Notes: a model not told the origin generated them from the letters alone. A DNA stretch of 64,000 nt from Arcicella rosea (GCF_014204325.1 NZ_JACHKT010000019.1:46486-110485), one strand, 5' to 3'. Numbered from the stretch's first letter, positions 16,801 through 25,561 are shown. A program made the numbers and translations.

Positions 16801-17571
16801 TTGATGAACGACAATAAGTACTTAACCTTTATCACAGACGAGCATCTGCTTTACTGTATTAGTAATCTTCATTCGGCTTATCTGAAAGCAAGAAGTAATG
16901 TTACCAAAAAGAATTTTTATTCGAATAAAGTTGACACAATAAAGCTTACTTTCGATGCAAAGTTTAATGATATTGATGAGGAGAACCTTATTCAAGCGGA
17001 AATTTTAAGGCAAATTGATAAATCTTTCAATAATTCAATTGGTACTTTTCACGAGCAAATTTTAGGTGGAATTGATGGCTTTGAAATAGGTAATTTAAGT
17101 GGTTTTGATGTTAAAGCAGCAGACGATACGCTTTTCGCTGATATAAAAAACAAGCATAATACAATGAATAGTAGCTCTGCTGAAAGTCTATTTCAAAAAT
17201 TAGCACGATATGCCGACAACTATAAACAGGCAAAGTGCTATTGGGTACAGATTTTGGCAAAAGGAAGTTTTAATGAACGTTGGACAGGTGAAATAAATGG
17301 CAAAGAATACAGTCATAGCAGAGTTTTTAAAATTTCTGGAGACCAATTTTATGCTTTACTTACTGGACAAGAAGATGCACTTTATCAATTATACAAAGTA
17401 CTTCCTCTTGCCATTGAAAACTATCTTAGTTCATTAAATCAGCAGGTAGCATCAACAAAGAATTCGGCTTTGGATGAAATCAAGTCTGAAACGATTGTTT
17501 CTGAAAGAAGTATTTTAGACCAAATAACTGTTGAAAACTACGGATATTATTTCGGTTTCGATAAACTGTAA
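16801..17571 (+). CDS. Type II restriction endonuclease, Eco47II-like
   Basis: 256 aa. The central stretch EIGNLSGFDVKAADDTLFAD, running on into IKNKHNTMNSSSAE, is characteristic of the Eco47II/Sau96I-type endonuclease family. D103 and D114-x-K116 form a plausible PD-(D/E)XK metal site. Known members cut GGNCC or GGWCC. The exact specificity here is inference. The neighbouring convergent gene encodes the matching C5-cytosine methylase, and the two 3' ends overlap by 25 bp (17547-17571). GGWCC sequences do occur in the window (for example in GGTCC near 21.7 kb), as expected if they are protected by methylation. Confidence 0.88.
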   Translation: MMNDNKYLTFITDEHLLYCISNLHSAYLKARSNVTKKNFYSNKVDTIKLTFDAKFNDIDEENLIQAEILRQIDKSFNNSIGTFHEQILGGIDGFEIGNLSGFDVKAADDTLFADIKNKHNTMNSSSAESLFQKLARYADNYKQAKCYWVQILAKGSFNERWTGEINGKEYSHSRVFKISGDQFYALLTGQEDALYQLYKVLPLAIENYLSSLNQQVASTKNSALDEIKSETIVSERSILDQITVENYGYYFGFDKL

Positions 17572-18791
17572 TATCGATTCAAAAAGTTGATAATAGAATA
17601 ACCCACTTCACGCCCTAAATTTACAGGAACAGCATTTCCTATTTGTTTATACTGCTGTGCGATAGAACCCTCGAACTGCCATTCATCTGGAAAGGTCTGG
17701 ATTCTGGCATACTCCCGAACGGTAAAAGGGCGTGTTTCATCTGGATGACAACGTTCTGTTTGTTTTTGTGCAGGACTACAAGTAAGCGTAAGACAAGGTT
17801 CGTCCCAACCAATTCTACGAGCAATACCTGTTTTTCCTCCTCCTAAAAAGAAACTTCCACCCATAAATTTCTTCTGAATATCTAAAGGTAAATCACGCCA
17901 ATATCCTTTTTGAGGTACTAAATCAAGTACTTCTATTTTACTTTTAGGATATTTTGCCCCTTCAGATTTTGGCACATCGCTTTCAAATAGTTCTCCTTTT
18001 TTTAATGCTTCACTGAGATTATAGATTTTCTTATAAGGCTTCGGATATTCATAGTTTAGATTAATATCTTTTCTAATTCCTACTAAAATCAATCGTTCTC
18101 TTTTTTGAGGCACTTTATAATTAATAGCTTTTAATACTTGTACAGGAACTACATTATACCCAATTTCATCTAAAATAGAAATCATTCCTTGCAAAGTCTT
18201 TCCATTATCATGACTTAATAAACCTCGAACATTTTCACCAATACAAATTGGTGGATTTACTTCACTAACAACCCTTGCAAATTCATAAAATAGCGTTCCA
18301 CGAGCATCCGCTAAACCTAGTTTTTTACCTGCATAACTAAAAGCCTGACAAGGAAAACCACCCGTTACAACATCCACTTGATTGTGATATTTTGAAAAAT
18401 CGAAATCTTTTACATCCCCTTCTAGCACTTCCCAATTTGGTCGGTTTTTACGTAATGTTTGGCAAGCCCATTTGTCAATTTCATTGAGTGCCACACATTT
18501 AAGTCCAGCTTTCTCCATCCCTACAGCCAAACCACCAGCACCAGCGAACAATTCTAATACTTTATATTCATTTTCAGGCTGAACAAAATTAGAGATTGTT
18601 TCTTTCGTATCATTAGCGAAAAAAATAGCAAAAAGAGACTCTACTTCTTGTCTTTTATAAACCCTATAATTACTCATAGGCTCACGAACTGCTGACAATT
18701 TACCTTCTCTGTCCCACCTTCTTAATGTTTCTTTACTTTTACCTATTAATTCAGAAGCTTCTGTTAATGTCAAATATTCATTCATAACCAA
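17547..18791 (-). CDS. DNA (cytosine-5-)-methyltransferase with N-terminal MerR-like HTH
   Basis: 414 aa. Residues 5-55 form a MerR/excisionase-type winged HTH (YLTLTEASELIGKSKETLRR, then a YRVYKRQEVE wing). The methylase follows. Motif I is LELFAGAGGLAVGMEKAG (79-96) and motif IV is GGFPCQAFS with catalytic C148. Motif VI is GENV (185-188), motif VIII QKRERLILVG and motif X QIGNAVPVNLG. The target-recognition region lies between VIII and X. It should methylate the recognition site of the convergent Eco47II-like nuclease. Methylases such as M.SsoII also carry an N-terminal HTH that represses their own gene. A palindrome directly before this start suits such control. Second ATG at 18785 is an alternative start. 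Confidence 0.93.
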   Translation of the reverse strand: MVMNEYLTLTEASELIGKSKETLRRWDREGKLSAVREPMSNYRVYKRQEVESLFAIFFANDTKETISNFVQPENEYKVLELFAGAGGLAVGMEKAGLKCVALNEIDKWACQTLRKNRPNWEVLEGDVKDFDFSKYHNQVDVVTGGFPCQAFSYAGKKLGLADARGTLFYEFARVVSEVNPPICIGENVRGLLSHDNGKTLQGMISILDEIGYNVVPVQVLKAINYKVPQKRERLILVGIRKDINLNYEYPKPYKKIYNLSEALKKGELFESDVPKSEGAKYPKSKIEVLDLVPQKGYWRDLPLDIQKKFMGGSFFLGGGKTGIARRIGWDEPCLTLTCSPAQKQTERCHPDETRPFTVREYARIQTFPDEWQFEGSIAQQYKQIGNAVPVNLGREVGYSIINFLNRYYSLSKPK

Positions 18792-18811
18792 ATTGTTTAA
18801 CCTTACACAAT
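18792..18811. promoter_or_regulatory. Dyad between methylase promoter and start codon
   Basis: The imperfect 20-bp palindrome ATTGT-n-TAA-nn-TTA-n-ACAAT ends at the base before the methylase start and begins 5 bp from its -7 box. Binding here would block initiation. The methylase's own HTH domain is the obvious candidate, by analogy to self-repressing methylases. Confidence 0.45.
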
Positions 18812-18816
18812 GGTTA

Positions 18817-18848
18817 CAAATTTATAGCTAAAAACAATCCCTAACAAA
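18817..18848 (-). promoter_or_regulatory. Bacteroidota-type promoter of the methylase gene
   Basis: On the minus strand TTTG (18848-18845), exactly 20 bp of spacer, then TAAATTTG (18824-18817). The -7 box is 25 bp from the start codon, so the leader is short. Confidence 0.65.
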
Positions 18849-18926
18849 TGAAGCGCTCAAAAAAATGGCGTTAATTTATCCTCAAAAAACATCAATCAAA
18901 GTAATTTAAAAAACATAAAATCCTCT

Positions 18927-20288
18927 TTACACCGTCTGTGAAAACAGTTTTCTCTCTGTATTTTCTTGAAGCATTCGTTTGTCAAAAGCCATACAGATAT
19001 TACGAATAAATGGGCGACCTGCTGGATTTACTTGTAATGAATTCTCATCATAAGTCAACAATCCATCTTGTTTAAAACCTTCTAGTTTCTCAAAAAGGAC
19101 TTGTTTTTCTTCAAAACTAAATTCATCGTCTTGCCAAGAAGTAGCAAATTGACACATAATATCCAATATTTGCTGACGCACCGTGAGGTCTTCATCCGTT
19201 AAGATATGTCCTTTCAAAATTGGCAACTGGTCGTTTTCAATCATCGTTTGGTACTCATCAATATCTTTAACATTCTGAGAGAAAGCAGCCCATGAATCAC
19301 TAATGGATGATACCCCTAAACCTAATAATACTTTGGTTTGAGTAGTAGTATAACCCATAAAATTACGGTTCAATGTGCCGTTTTGCATGGCTTTGTACAT
19401 AGAATCGTTTGGCAAGGCAAAATGATCCATGCCTATTTCTGCATAGCCATTTTCCTCAAAAAGTGTTCTCCCTGTTTCGTATAATTGACGCTTGAGCGCT
19501 GCTGAAGGCAAATCTTCATCCCTAAAACCACGCTGACCGTTTCCTTTAATCCACGGTACATGTGCATACGAGTAAAAAGCCAGTCTGTCGGGCTGTAACT
19601 CAATGGTTTTAGAGATGGTATCTTGAATAGATGAAATTTGTTGAAAAGGTAAACCAAACACTAAGTCATGACTGATAGATTCATAACCAATCGCTCTGCT
19701 CCATTCTGTTACTTGTTTTACATTTTCAAAAGGTTGAATGCGATGAATGGCTTTCTGAACGATGGGGTCATAGTCTTGTACACCAAAACTTACTCGTTTG
19801 AAACCTACCTCATATAATGTTTTTAGATGTTGATAAGAAGTATTATTTGGATGTCCTTCAAAACTGAATTCATAATCTGTACTAATATTGGCGTGTTTTA
19901 CAATTCCATTGATTAATAAATCTAGCATTTCAGGAGCAAAGAAACTTGGCGTTCCGCCGCCCAAATGAATTTCTGTGATTTGTGGTTTTTCTGAAAAATA
20001 CTTTAAATACATTTCCCATTCCTTCAAAACAGCTTCAATATATGGTTTCTCTACTTGATGATTCTTGGTAATTCGTTTATTACATCCACAAAAAGTACAA
20101 AGACTTTCGCAATAAGGTAAATGAATATATAAGCTAATACCAGTTGCCGTATTAGTACTTCTGAAAGTATCAGTTAAAGACGAAAGCCAAGCCTTTTCGC
20201 CAAAACCTTCATTTTGCCAAAAAGGAACTGTTGGATAGCTAGTATAGCGTGGCCCTGGAACGTTGTATTTATTAATCAATGTGTTCAT
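18927..20288 (-). CDS. hemN: Oxygen-independent coproporphyrinogen III oxidase
   Basis: 453 aa, usual HemN length. The radical-SAM cluster motif is C60-x3-C64-x2-C67 within YIHLPYCESLCTFCGC, with the extra HemN Cys (C69). GGGTPSFF binds SAM. The C-terminal HemN domain (about 330-440) is present, separating it from HemW. It decarboxylates coproporphyrinogen III to protoporphyrinogen without O2 in haem synthesis. It is divergent from the cbb3 oxidase cluster, a link common in bacteria because both are needed at low oxygen. The palindrome at 20331-20352 in the shared upstream region may control both directions. Confidence 0.96.
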   Translation of the reverse strand: MNTLINKYNVPGPRYTSYPTVPFWQNEGFGEKAWLSSLTDTFRSTNTATGISLYIHLPYCESLCTFCGCNKRITKNHQVEKPYIEAVLKEWEMYLKYFSEKPQITEIHLGGGTPSFFAPEMLDLLINGIVKHANISTDYEFSFEGHPNNTSYQHLKTLYEVGFKRVSFGVQDYDPIVQKAIHRIQPFENVKQVTEWSRAIGYESISHDLVFGLPFQQISSIQDTISKTIELQPDRLAFYSYAHVPWIKGNGQRGFRDEDLPSAALKRQLYETGRTLFEENGYAEIGMDHFALPNDSMYKAMQNGTLNRNFMGYTTTQTKVLLGLGVSSISDSWAAFSQNVKDIDEYQTMIENDQLPILKGHILTDEDLTVRQQILDIMCQFATSWQDDEFSFEEKQVLFEKLEGFKQDGLLTYDENSLQVNPAGRPFIRNICMAFDKRMLQENTERKLFSQTV

Positions 20289-20330
20289 AGTTCAAAATTA
20301 CTTGCAAGTACTAAGCTCCTCTTATGATTT

Positions 20331-20352
20331 TTATCAGTTTAGATACTGATAA
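20331..20352. promoter_or_regulatory. Palindrome between hemN and the cco cluster
   Basis: Perfect inverted repeat TTATCAGT-N6-ACTGATAA, 43 bp before the hemN start and 90 bp before ccoS. The half-site spacing (N6) resembles Crp/Fnr-family operators. An oxygen- or redox-responsive Crp/Fnr protein acting on both divergent units is a reasonable guess, but the regulator is not known. Confidence 0.5.
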
Positions 20353-20442
20353 ATCCTTGCCCCTACTCTGACTTATCTCATGGGTGGAACGAGCCTTTTA
20401 GCCGAATTTTGAGGCATCAAACATTTCTAAAATCTTCAAAAA

Positions 20443-20586
20443 ATGCAAGTTATCTTCTTTATGATTGGCGTGAGTTTATTGATGGCACTGGGTTTTCTGG
20501 GAGCTTTCTTCTGGTCGATGTCTAAAGGACAAAACGATGATTTGCACACACCCGCTATGCGGATTTTGTTTGAAGACAAAGAATAA
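20443..20586 (+). CDS. ccoS: Cytochrome oxidase maturation protein CcoS
   Basis: 47 aa, begins MQVIFFMIGVSLLMALGFLG: one membrane helix (about 3-25), then SMSKGQNDDLHTPAMRILFE. This is the standard CcoS layout, with the short conserved tail after the helix. CcoS is needed to insert haem b and copper into CcoN. The copper P-type ATPase CcoI, which usually sits just before CcoS, is not in this window, so copper delivery must be encoded elsewhere. First gene of the rightward oxidase operon. Confidence 0.9.
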   Translation: MQVIFFMIGVSLLMALGFLGAFFWSMSKGQNDDLHTPAMRILFEDKE

Positions 20587-20598
20587 AACCATCCCACC

Positions 20599-20718
20599 AT
20601 GAAAAACAACACACAAACCACGAACAGTCAAGAGCACAAAAAATGTACTTGCGACAAAGACTGCAAACGTTGCAAAGCACTAAAAGAAATTGACTTTGAG
20701 CTAATTAACCAGAAATAA
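20599..20718 (+). CDS. Very small Cys-rich protein in the cbb3 operon
   Basis: 39 codons, ATG at 20599, stop 8 bp before the ccoN start and 12 bp after ccoS. The product has a Thr/Asn-rich start, then CxCxxxCxxC (Cys 16, 18, 22, 25) in a Lys-rich setting, and an acidic hydrophobic tail. No family is recognised. Tight packing inside the operon and four clustered Cys argue for a real product that binds a metal (copper or zinc), perhaps in oxidase assembly. That role is inference. Confidence 0.55.
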   Translation: MKNNTQTTNSQEHKKCTCDKDCKRCKALKEIDFELINQK

Positions 20719-20726
20719 ATAATATT

Positions 20727-22859
20727 ATGTCAGCGATCAATACCAATGTAGAACATTTTGAGTACGATAATAAAATAGTCCGAAATTTTGCACTAGCCTC
20801 TATCATTTTTGCGATAGTGGGCTTGCTTGTCGGAGTACTTATTGCTACTCAACTTTTTATGCCTTCTGCCAACATTACGCAGTACTTTACTTTCGGGCGT
20901 ATTCGTGCATTACACACTAATGCCGTAATTTTCGCTTTTGTAGGAAATGCTATTTTCGCAGGAGTTTATTACTCTTTACAACGCCTTTGCAAAGCTCGTT
21001 TGTTTAGCGATTTATTGTCGAAGATTCACTTTTGGGGTTGGCAATTAATTATCTTGTCAGCAGCGATTACACTTCCTTTGGGAATGAGTACTTCGAAAGA
21101 ATACGCCGAACTAGAATGGCCAATTGATATTGCCATTGCTTTGATTTGGGTAGTATTCGGAATTAATATGTTCGGTACTATTTTAAAACGCCGTGAACGT
21201 CATTTGTATGTAGCCATTTGGTTTTACATTGCTACTTTCGTTACGATTGCTTTATTACACATCATTAATTCATTAGCCATTCCAGTATCTTGGACAAAAA
21301 GTTATTCGATTTATGCAGGTGTACAAGATGCTTTGGTACAATGGTGGTACGGACACAACGCTGTGGCTTTCTTCTTGACTACTCCATTCTTAGGTTTGAT
21401 GTATTATTACTTACCTAAAATGGCTAATCGCCCAGTATATTCTTATAAATTATCAATTCTTCACTTTTGGTCATTAATTTTCTTGTATATCTGGGCGGGA
21501 CCTCACCATTTACTTTATACAAGTTTGCCAGACTGGGCACAATCATTAGGAACAGTATTCTCAATCATGCTGATTGCTCCGTCTTGGGGTGGTATGATTA
21601 ACGGTTTGCTTACACTTCGTGGTGCTTGGGATTCAGTAAGAGAAGACCCAAGATTAAAAATGATGGTAGTTGGTATTACCGCTTATGGTATGGCTACTTT
21701 TGAAGGTCCAATGCTTTCTTTGAAAAACATCAATGCCATTGCCCACTATACCGACTGGATTCCTGCACACGTACACGTAGGTGCTTTGGGTTGGAATGGT
21801 TTCCTTTCTTTTGCCATCATGTATTATATGATTCCAAAAATCTACGGCAATGAAATGTTCTCTAAAAAATTGATGAATGCACACTTCTGGTTAGGTACTT
21901 TAGGGATTTTATTCTGGGCAGTTCCAATGTATATCGCAGGATTTACACAAGGAATGATGTGGAAAGAGTTTACTGCAGAAGGTAATTTGAAGTACGGTAG
22001 CTTCTTGGAAACTACGCTACAAATTATTCCAATGTATATGATGCGTGCTTTTGGTGGTTTGTTGTACTTGTCTGGTGCATTGATTGGTGCTTATAATATT
22101 TTCAAAACAATGTTGGTAGGTAAATTAATTGCCAACGAAGCAGCACAAGCTCCAGCTTTAGAAAAAGTATTCGTAGCACAAGGTTCTGATACTTACTGGC
22201 ACAGATGGTTGGAACGTAAACCAATGCCATTATTAGTAGGTGCTTTAGTGGTGGTTGCAATTGGCTCAATGATAGAATTAATGCCGACTTTAATGGTAAA
22301 ATCTAACGTACCAACCATTGCGTCAGTAATGCCTTATACGCCTTTGGAATTAGAAGGTAGAGATTTATACATTCGTGAAGGCTGTGTTTCTTGCCATAGT
22401 CAGATGATTCGTCCATTCCGCTCTGAAACCGAACGTTATGGTGAATACTCTAAAGCAGGTGAATTTGTGTATGATCACCCATTTTTATGGGGTTCAAAAA
22501 GAACTGGTCCAGATTTGCATCGTGAAGGTGGCAAGTATCCAGATTCTTGGCACTATCACCACATGAGAGAACCAAGTTCAATGTCGCCAGGCTCTATTAT
22601 GCCAGCTTATGATTGGTTACTATCACAAAAATTGAATATCGCTGACACAAAGAATAAGCTAAAAGCGATGAAAACTTTAGGTGTTCCTTATGATGATTAT
22701 GCAATAGCACATGGTGAAGAAGATTTGAAAATTCAAGCAAAAGGTATTGCAGATAATTTAGCAAAGGAGGGAATCAAAGTAGCACCAGATAAAGAAATTA
22801 TCGCTTTGATTGCTTATTTACAAAGAATCGGTACTGATATTAAAAAAGGACAACAATAG
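20727..22859 (+). CDS. ccoNO: cbb3-type cytochrome c oxidase, fused subunits I and II (CcoN-CcoO)
   Basis: 710 aa. The N-terminal part (about 1-470) is CcoN: twelve or so membrane helices with the His ligands of haem b and the b3-CuB site (for example HTNAVIFAFVGNAIFAG, WWYGHNAVAFF, GPHHLLY, PAHVHVGALGWNG). After a linker and a further helix (about 500-525), the CcoO part carries one haem c site C553-VSCH-557 followed by SQMIRPFRSE. Fused CcoNO is established in Bacteroidota. It is the catalytic core reducing O2 with high affinity. The operon continues with ccoQ and ccoP. Confidence 0.97.
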   Translation: MSAINTNVEHFEYDNKIVRNFALASIIFAIVGLLVGVLIATQLFMPSANITQYFTFGRIRALHTNAVIFAFVGNAIFAGVYYSLQRLCKARLFSDLLSKIHFWGWQLIILSAAITLPLGMSTSKEYAELEWPIDIAIALIWVVFGINMFGTILKRRERHLYVAIWFYIATFVTIALLHIINSLAIPVSWTKSYSIYAGVQDALVQWWYGHNAVAFFLTTPFLGLMYYYLPKMANRPVYSYKLSILHFWSLIFLYIWAGPHHLLYTSLPDWAQSLGTVFSIMLIAPSWGGMINGLLTLRGAWDSVREDPRLKMMVVGITAYGMATFEGPMLSLKNINAIAHYTDWIPAHVHVGALGWNGFLSFAIMYYMIPKIYGNEMFSKKLMNAHFWLGTLGILFWAVPMYIAGFTQGMMWKEFTAEGNLKYGSFLETTLQIIPMYMMRAFGGLLYLSGALIGAYNIFKTMLVGKLIANEAAQAPALEKVFVAQGSDTYWHRWLERKPMPLLVGALVVVAIGSMIELMPTLMVKSNVPTIASVMPYTPLELEGRDLYIREGCVSCHSQMIRPFRSETERYGEYSKAGEFVYDHPFLWGSKRTGPDLHREGGKYPDSWHYHHMREPSSMSPGSIMPAYDWLLSQKLNIADTKNKLKAMKTLGVPYDDYAIAHGEEDLKIQAKGIADNLAKEGIKVAPDKEIIALIAYLQRIGTDIKKGQQ

Positions 22860-22964
22860 TTTTATTGGTTTGGCTTATTGTAAAAGTTTATGAGTTTAAA
22901 GTATATGAGTCTATTGCTAATAATACTTTAAGCCAAACCAGTTAAAATCTAAACACATAAAACG

Positions 22965-23129
22965 ATGTTCAGACAATTATTAGATAAAGTTCAAGGAGCG
23001 GACGTTCCGATGATTACTTCTCTTCTCATATTCTTTGTGTTTTTCTTGATGGTAGGAGTTTATCTGTTCATCATTGATAAAAAGCACGTCCAATACATGA
23101 GTAATTTACCATTGGAGGAAAATAATTAA
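22965..23129 (+). CDS. ccoQ: cbb3 oxidase small subunit CcoQ-like protein
   Basis: 54 aa: a short N-terminal amphipathic stretch, one strongly hydrophobic helix (about 16-37, SLLIFFVFFLMVGVYLFIID), then a charged tail. Size, topology and position between ccoNO and ccoP match CcoQ/FixQ, which stabilises the oxidase. Sequence conservation in this family is low, so the call leans on context. The stop is 9 bp before ccoP. Confidence 0.8.
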   Translation: MFRQLLDKVQGADVPMITSLLIFFVFFLMVGVYLFIIDKKHVQYMSNLPLEENN

Positions 23130-23138
23130 GAAAATCAG

Positions 23139-24050
23139 ATGAAAAAGATATTTATATTCTCATTGCTATTAGGCTCGCATCAAATATTTGCAGCCGATAC
23201 TCCACAAAAAGAGTACTTTTTCGGTGGTGTCAAAACGATTGAAGACCTGCTTATGGTTTCGTTATTGGGCATTTTAATCATTACTTGCATCGCTATTTGT
23301 TTCTTGGCATATAGCTTACAGCAAAAAGTAAAAGCTATTTTGAATCCATCAAAACAAACCGACGATGCGTATGAACAAGCCATGAAAAACCGTACTTTCT
23401 GGCAAAAAATCGCAAGTTTGAAACCTTTGTCGATGGAGAAAGACTTGGAAATGGAGCATAAGTACGATGACATTGCCGAGTTAGATAACCCTACGCCGCC
23501 TTGGTTTATGTATCTTTTCTATGCAACTATCGTATTTTCAGTAGTGTATTTAATTGGTTTCCACATTATTGGCAATGGAAAAATCATGACCAATGAATAC
23601 GCTGAGGAGGTTTCAATTGCTGAAAAAGCTAGAGAAGACTACATGAAGAAATTTGCGAATACAGTAAATGAAGACAACGTAAAAGCTTTGACCGATGCCA
23701 AAGCATTAGAAAGTGGAGCGAAACTTTATTCACAAAACTGCATAGCTTGCCACGGTGAAAAAGGGGAAGGAAAAGTTGGGCCAAACCTTACTGATGAATT
23801 CTGGCTTCATGGTGGTTCTGATAAAAATATTTTTCATACTCTTACTGAAGGAGTACCTGAAAAAGGGATGATTTCTTGGAAAAAAACATTAAACCCAATT
23901 CAAATTCAACAAGTAATGAGTTACATTGTTTCTTTGAAAGGCACTAATCCACCAAATCCAAAAGAACCACAAGGAGAAAAGTATGAATCTTCTGAGGCTT
24001 CTACAGATTCAACTGCTAACAAAACCACAAGTGCTATTTCGTTGAAATAA
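23139..24050 (+). CDS. ccoP: cbb3-type cytochrome c oxidase subunit III (CcoP), single-haem form
   Basis: 303 aa. A signal-like first helix (1-18), a second helix (about 35-57) and a third (about 126-148, the CcoP N-terminal domain with NPTPPWFMYLFYATIVFSVV) precede a periplasmic cytochrome c domain. Only one haem site is present, C201-IACH-205, with a distal Met in KGMISWKK. Proteobacterial CcoP normally has two CxxCH sites, so this is a reduced electron-entry subunit, a form also met in other Bacteroidota. The tail is Ser/Thr-rich. A terminator follows, separating it from ccoG. Confidence 0.93.
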   Translation: MKKIFIFSLLLGSHQIFAADTPQKEYFFGGVKTIEDLLMVSLLGILIITCIAICFLAYSLQQKVKAILNPSKQTDDAYEQAMKNRTFWQKIASLKPLSMEKDLEMEHKYDDIAELDNPTPPWFMYLFYATIVFSVVYLIGFHIIGNGKIMTNEYAEEVSIAEKAREDYMKKFANTVNEDNVKALTDAKALESGAKLYSQNCIACHGEKGEGKVGPNLTDEFWLHGGSDKNIFHTLTEGVPEKGMISWKKTLNPIQIQQVMSYIVSLKGTNPPNPKEPQGEKYESSEASTDSTANKTTSAISLK

Positions 24051-24057
24051 TCATCTT

Positions 24058-24091
24058 AAATCCCCAAAGCGTTTTTACTCTTTGGGGATTT
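24058..24091 (+). terminator. Terminator after ccoP
   Basis: A perfect 12-bp stem AAATCCCCAAAG / CTTTGGGGATTT (24058-24069 and 24080-24091) starts 7 bp after the ccoP stop. The T-run is short, so some read-through into ccoG is possible. Confidence 0.7.
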
Positions 24092-24146
24092 GCTTTCTAA
24101 CATTAAACAAGATAAAATCGTATTACGATAATTATCTACAAGAATT

Positions 24147-25559
24147 ATGAAACAAGCAAAAATAGATACGAGTAATTATCGAGATCACCTCTCGAACGTC
24201 ACAGAAACAGGTAAAAGAATCTGGATTTATCCTCGTATCGTCATCGGAAATTTTTATAAGCTTCGTACTTATTTCTCTTGGTTATTGTTGGGCTTACTCT
24301 TCGGACTTCCATTGCTTGAAGTAGATGGTCACCCTGTGTTTCTTTTTAATGTCATTGAAAGAAAATTTATCTTTTGGGGAGTAACTTTTTTTCCGCAAGA
24401 TTTCCACTTAGTTGCCATTGGTTTGCTTACTTTTATTGTATTTGTTATTCTATTTACAGTTATTTTCGGAAGAATTTGGTGCGGTTGGGCTTGTCCACAA
24501 ACCATTTTTATGGAAATGCTTTTCAGAAAAGTAGAAGTATTAATTGAAGGCGACCACAATGCACAAAGAAGGTTAGATAATGAGCCTTGGACTACTGAAA
24601 AAATCTGGAAGAAAACCCTCAAACACAGTATTTTTGTATTACTCTCATTTCTGATTGCGAATACTTTCTTAGCATATATTATCGGCAAAAGAGAACTATT
24701 TTCCATCATTTTAGATAATCCTCTTGAACATTTAGTAGGACTTTTTGCCATTATCATTTTCACTGCTGTTTTTTACTTTGTTTTCGCTCGTTTTCGTGAA
24801 TTGGTTTGTATTGTCGTTTGTCCTTATGGTCGTTTGCAAGGCGTAATGTTAGATAAAAAATCTATCGTAGTCGCTTACGATTTCTTACGTGGCGAACCTC
24901 GTGGCAAAAAACAAACTCCTGAAGAGAAAGAAAAAGCGTCGGTAGTTCATGGTTCTTGTATCGACTGTAAAATTTGCGTACAAGTATGTCCGACAGGTAT
25001 CGACATCCGAAATGGTACGCAATTAGAATGTATAGGCTGTACCGCTTGTATTGACGCTTGCGACGAAGTAATGGATAAAATCAGTGAACCACGTGGATTG
25101 ATTCGATATGCTTCGCAAGAAGGTATAGAACAAAAAACAAAGCTTAAATTTAATCTTAGAATTGCCTCTTACTCTTTTGTGTTAGTGGCTTTGTTGAGTG
25201 TTTTGGCTTATTTATTATTGACTAGAAATATCGTTGAAACTACCATTTTGCGTGCACCAGGTTTGACTTACCAAGAAAACAAAAACGGTACTGTTTCAAA
25301 CCTTTATAATGTTCAGGTTTTAAATAAAAGTTATCAAACAATGCCGATTCAATTAAAAATTAATCAGCAAAATGCTCAGATTAAAATGATTGGAAAAGCA
25401 ATTATCGTTCAGCCAGGCGAAGTGGCAGAATCTTCATTTTTTATCGAAATTCCGAATAAATCGTTAACTGACGGAAGTGTGAAAGTGGAAATTGAAGTAA
25501 TTTCTGAAGGAAAAGTAATTGATCATGTAAAGACAAAGTTTTTAGGGCCGATTTTGTGA
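24147..25559 (+). CDS. ccoG: Cytochrome c oxidase accessory protein CcoG (4Fe-4S membrane protein)
   Basis: 470 aa. Several membrane helices lie in the first 210 residues, including RIWCGWACPQTIFMEMLFR, a conserved CcoG/NapH-type segment. The ferredoxin domain (about 265-315) has two cluster motifs, CIDCKICVQVCPTG and CIGCTACIDAC. A further helix (about 335-358) precedes a C-terminal FixG/Ig-like periplasmic domain (about 370-470). CcoG acts in copper(II) reduction for cbb3 assembly. It follows ccoP after a terminator and precedes ccoH. Confidence 0.95.
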   Translation: MKQAKIDTSNYRDHLSNVTETGKRIWIYPRIVIGNFYKLRTYFSWLLLGLLFGLPLLEVDGHPVFLFNVIERKFIFWGVTFFPQDFHLVAIGLLTFIVFVILFTVIFGRIWCGWACPQTIFMEMLFRKVEVLIEGDHNAQRRLDNEPWTTEKIWKKTLKHSIFVLLSFLIANTFLAYIIGKRELFSIILDNPLEHLVGLFAIIIFTAVFYFVFARFRELVCIVVCPYGRLQGVMLDKKSIVVAYDFLRGEPRGKKQTPEEKEKASVVHGSCIDCKICVQVCPTGIDIRNGTQLECIGCTACIDACDEVMDKISEPRGLIRYASQEGIEQKTKLKFNLRIASYSFVLVALLSVLAYLLLTRNIVETTILRAPGLTYQENKNGTVSNLYNVQVLNKSYQTMPIQLKINQQNAQIKMIGKAIIVQPGEVAESSFFIEIPNKSLTDGSVKVEIEVISEGKVIDHVKTKFLGPIL

Positions 25560-25561
25560 TG

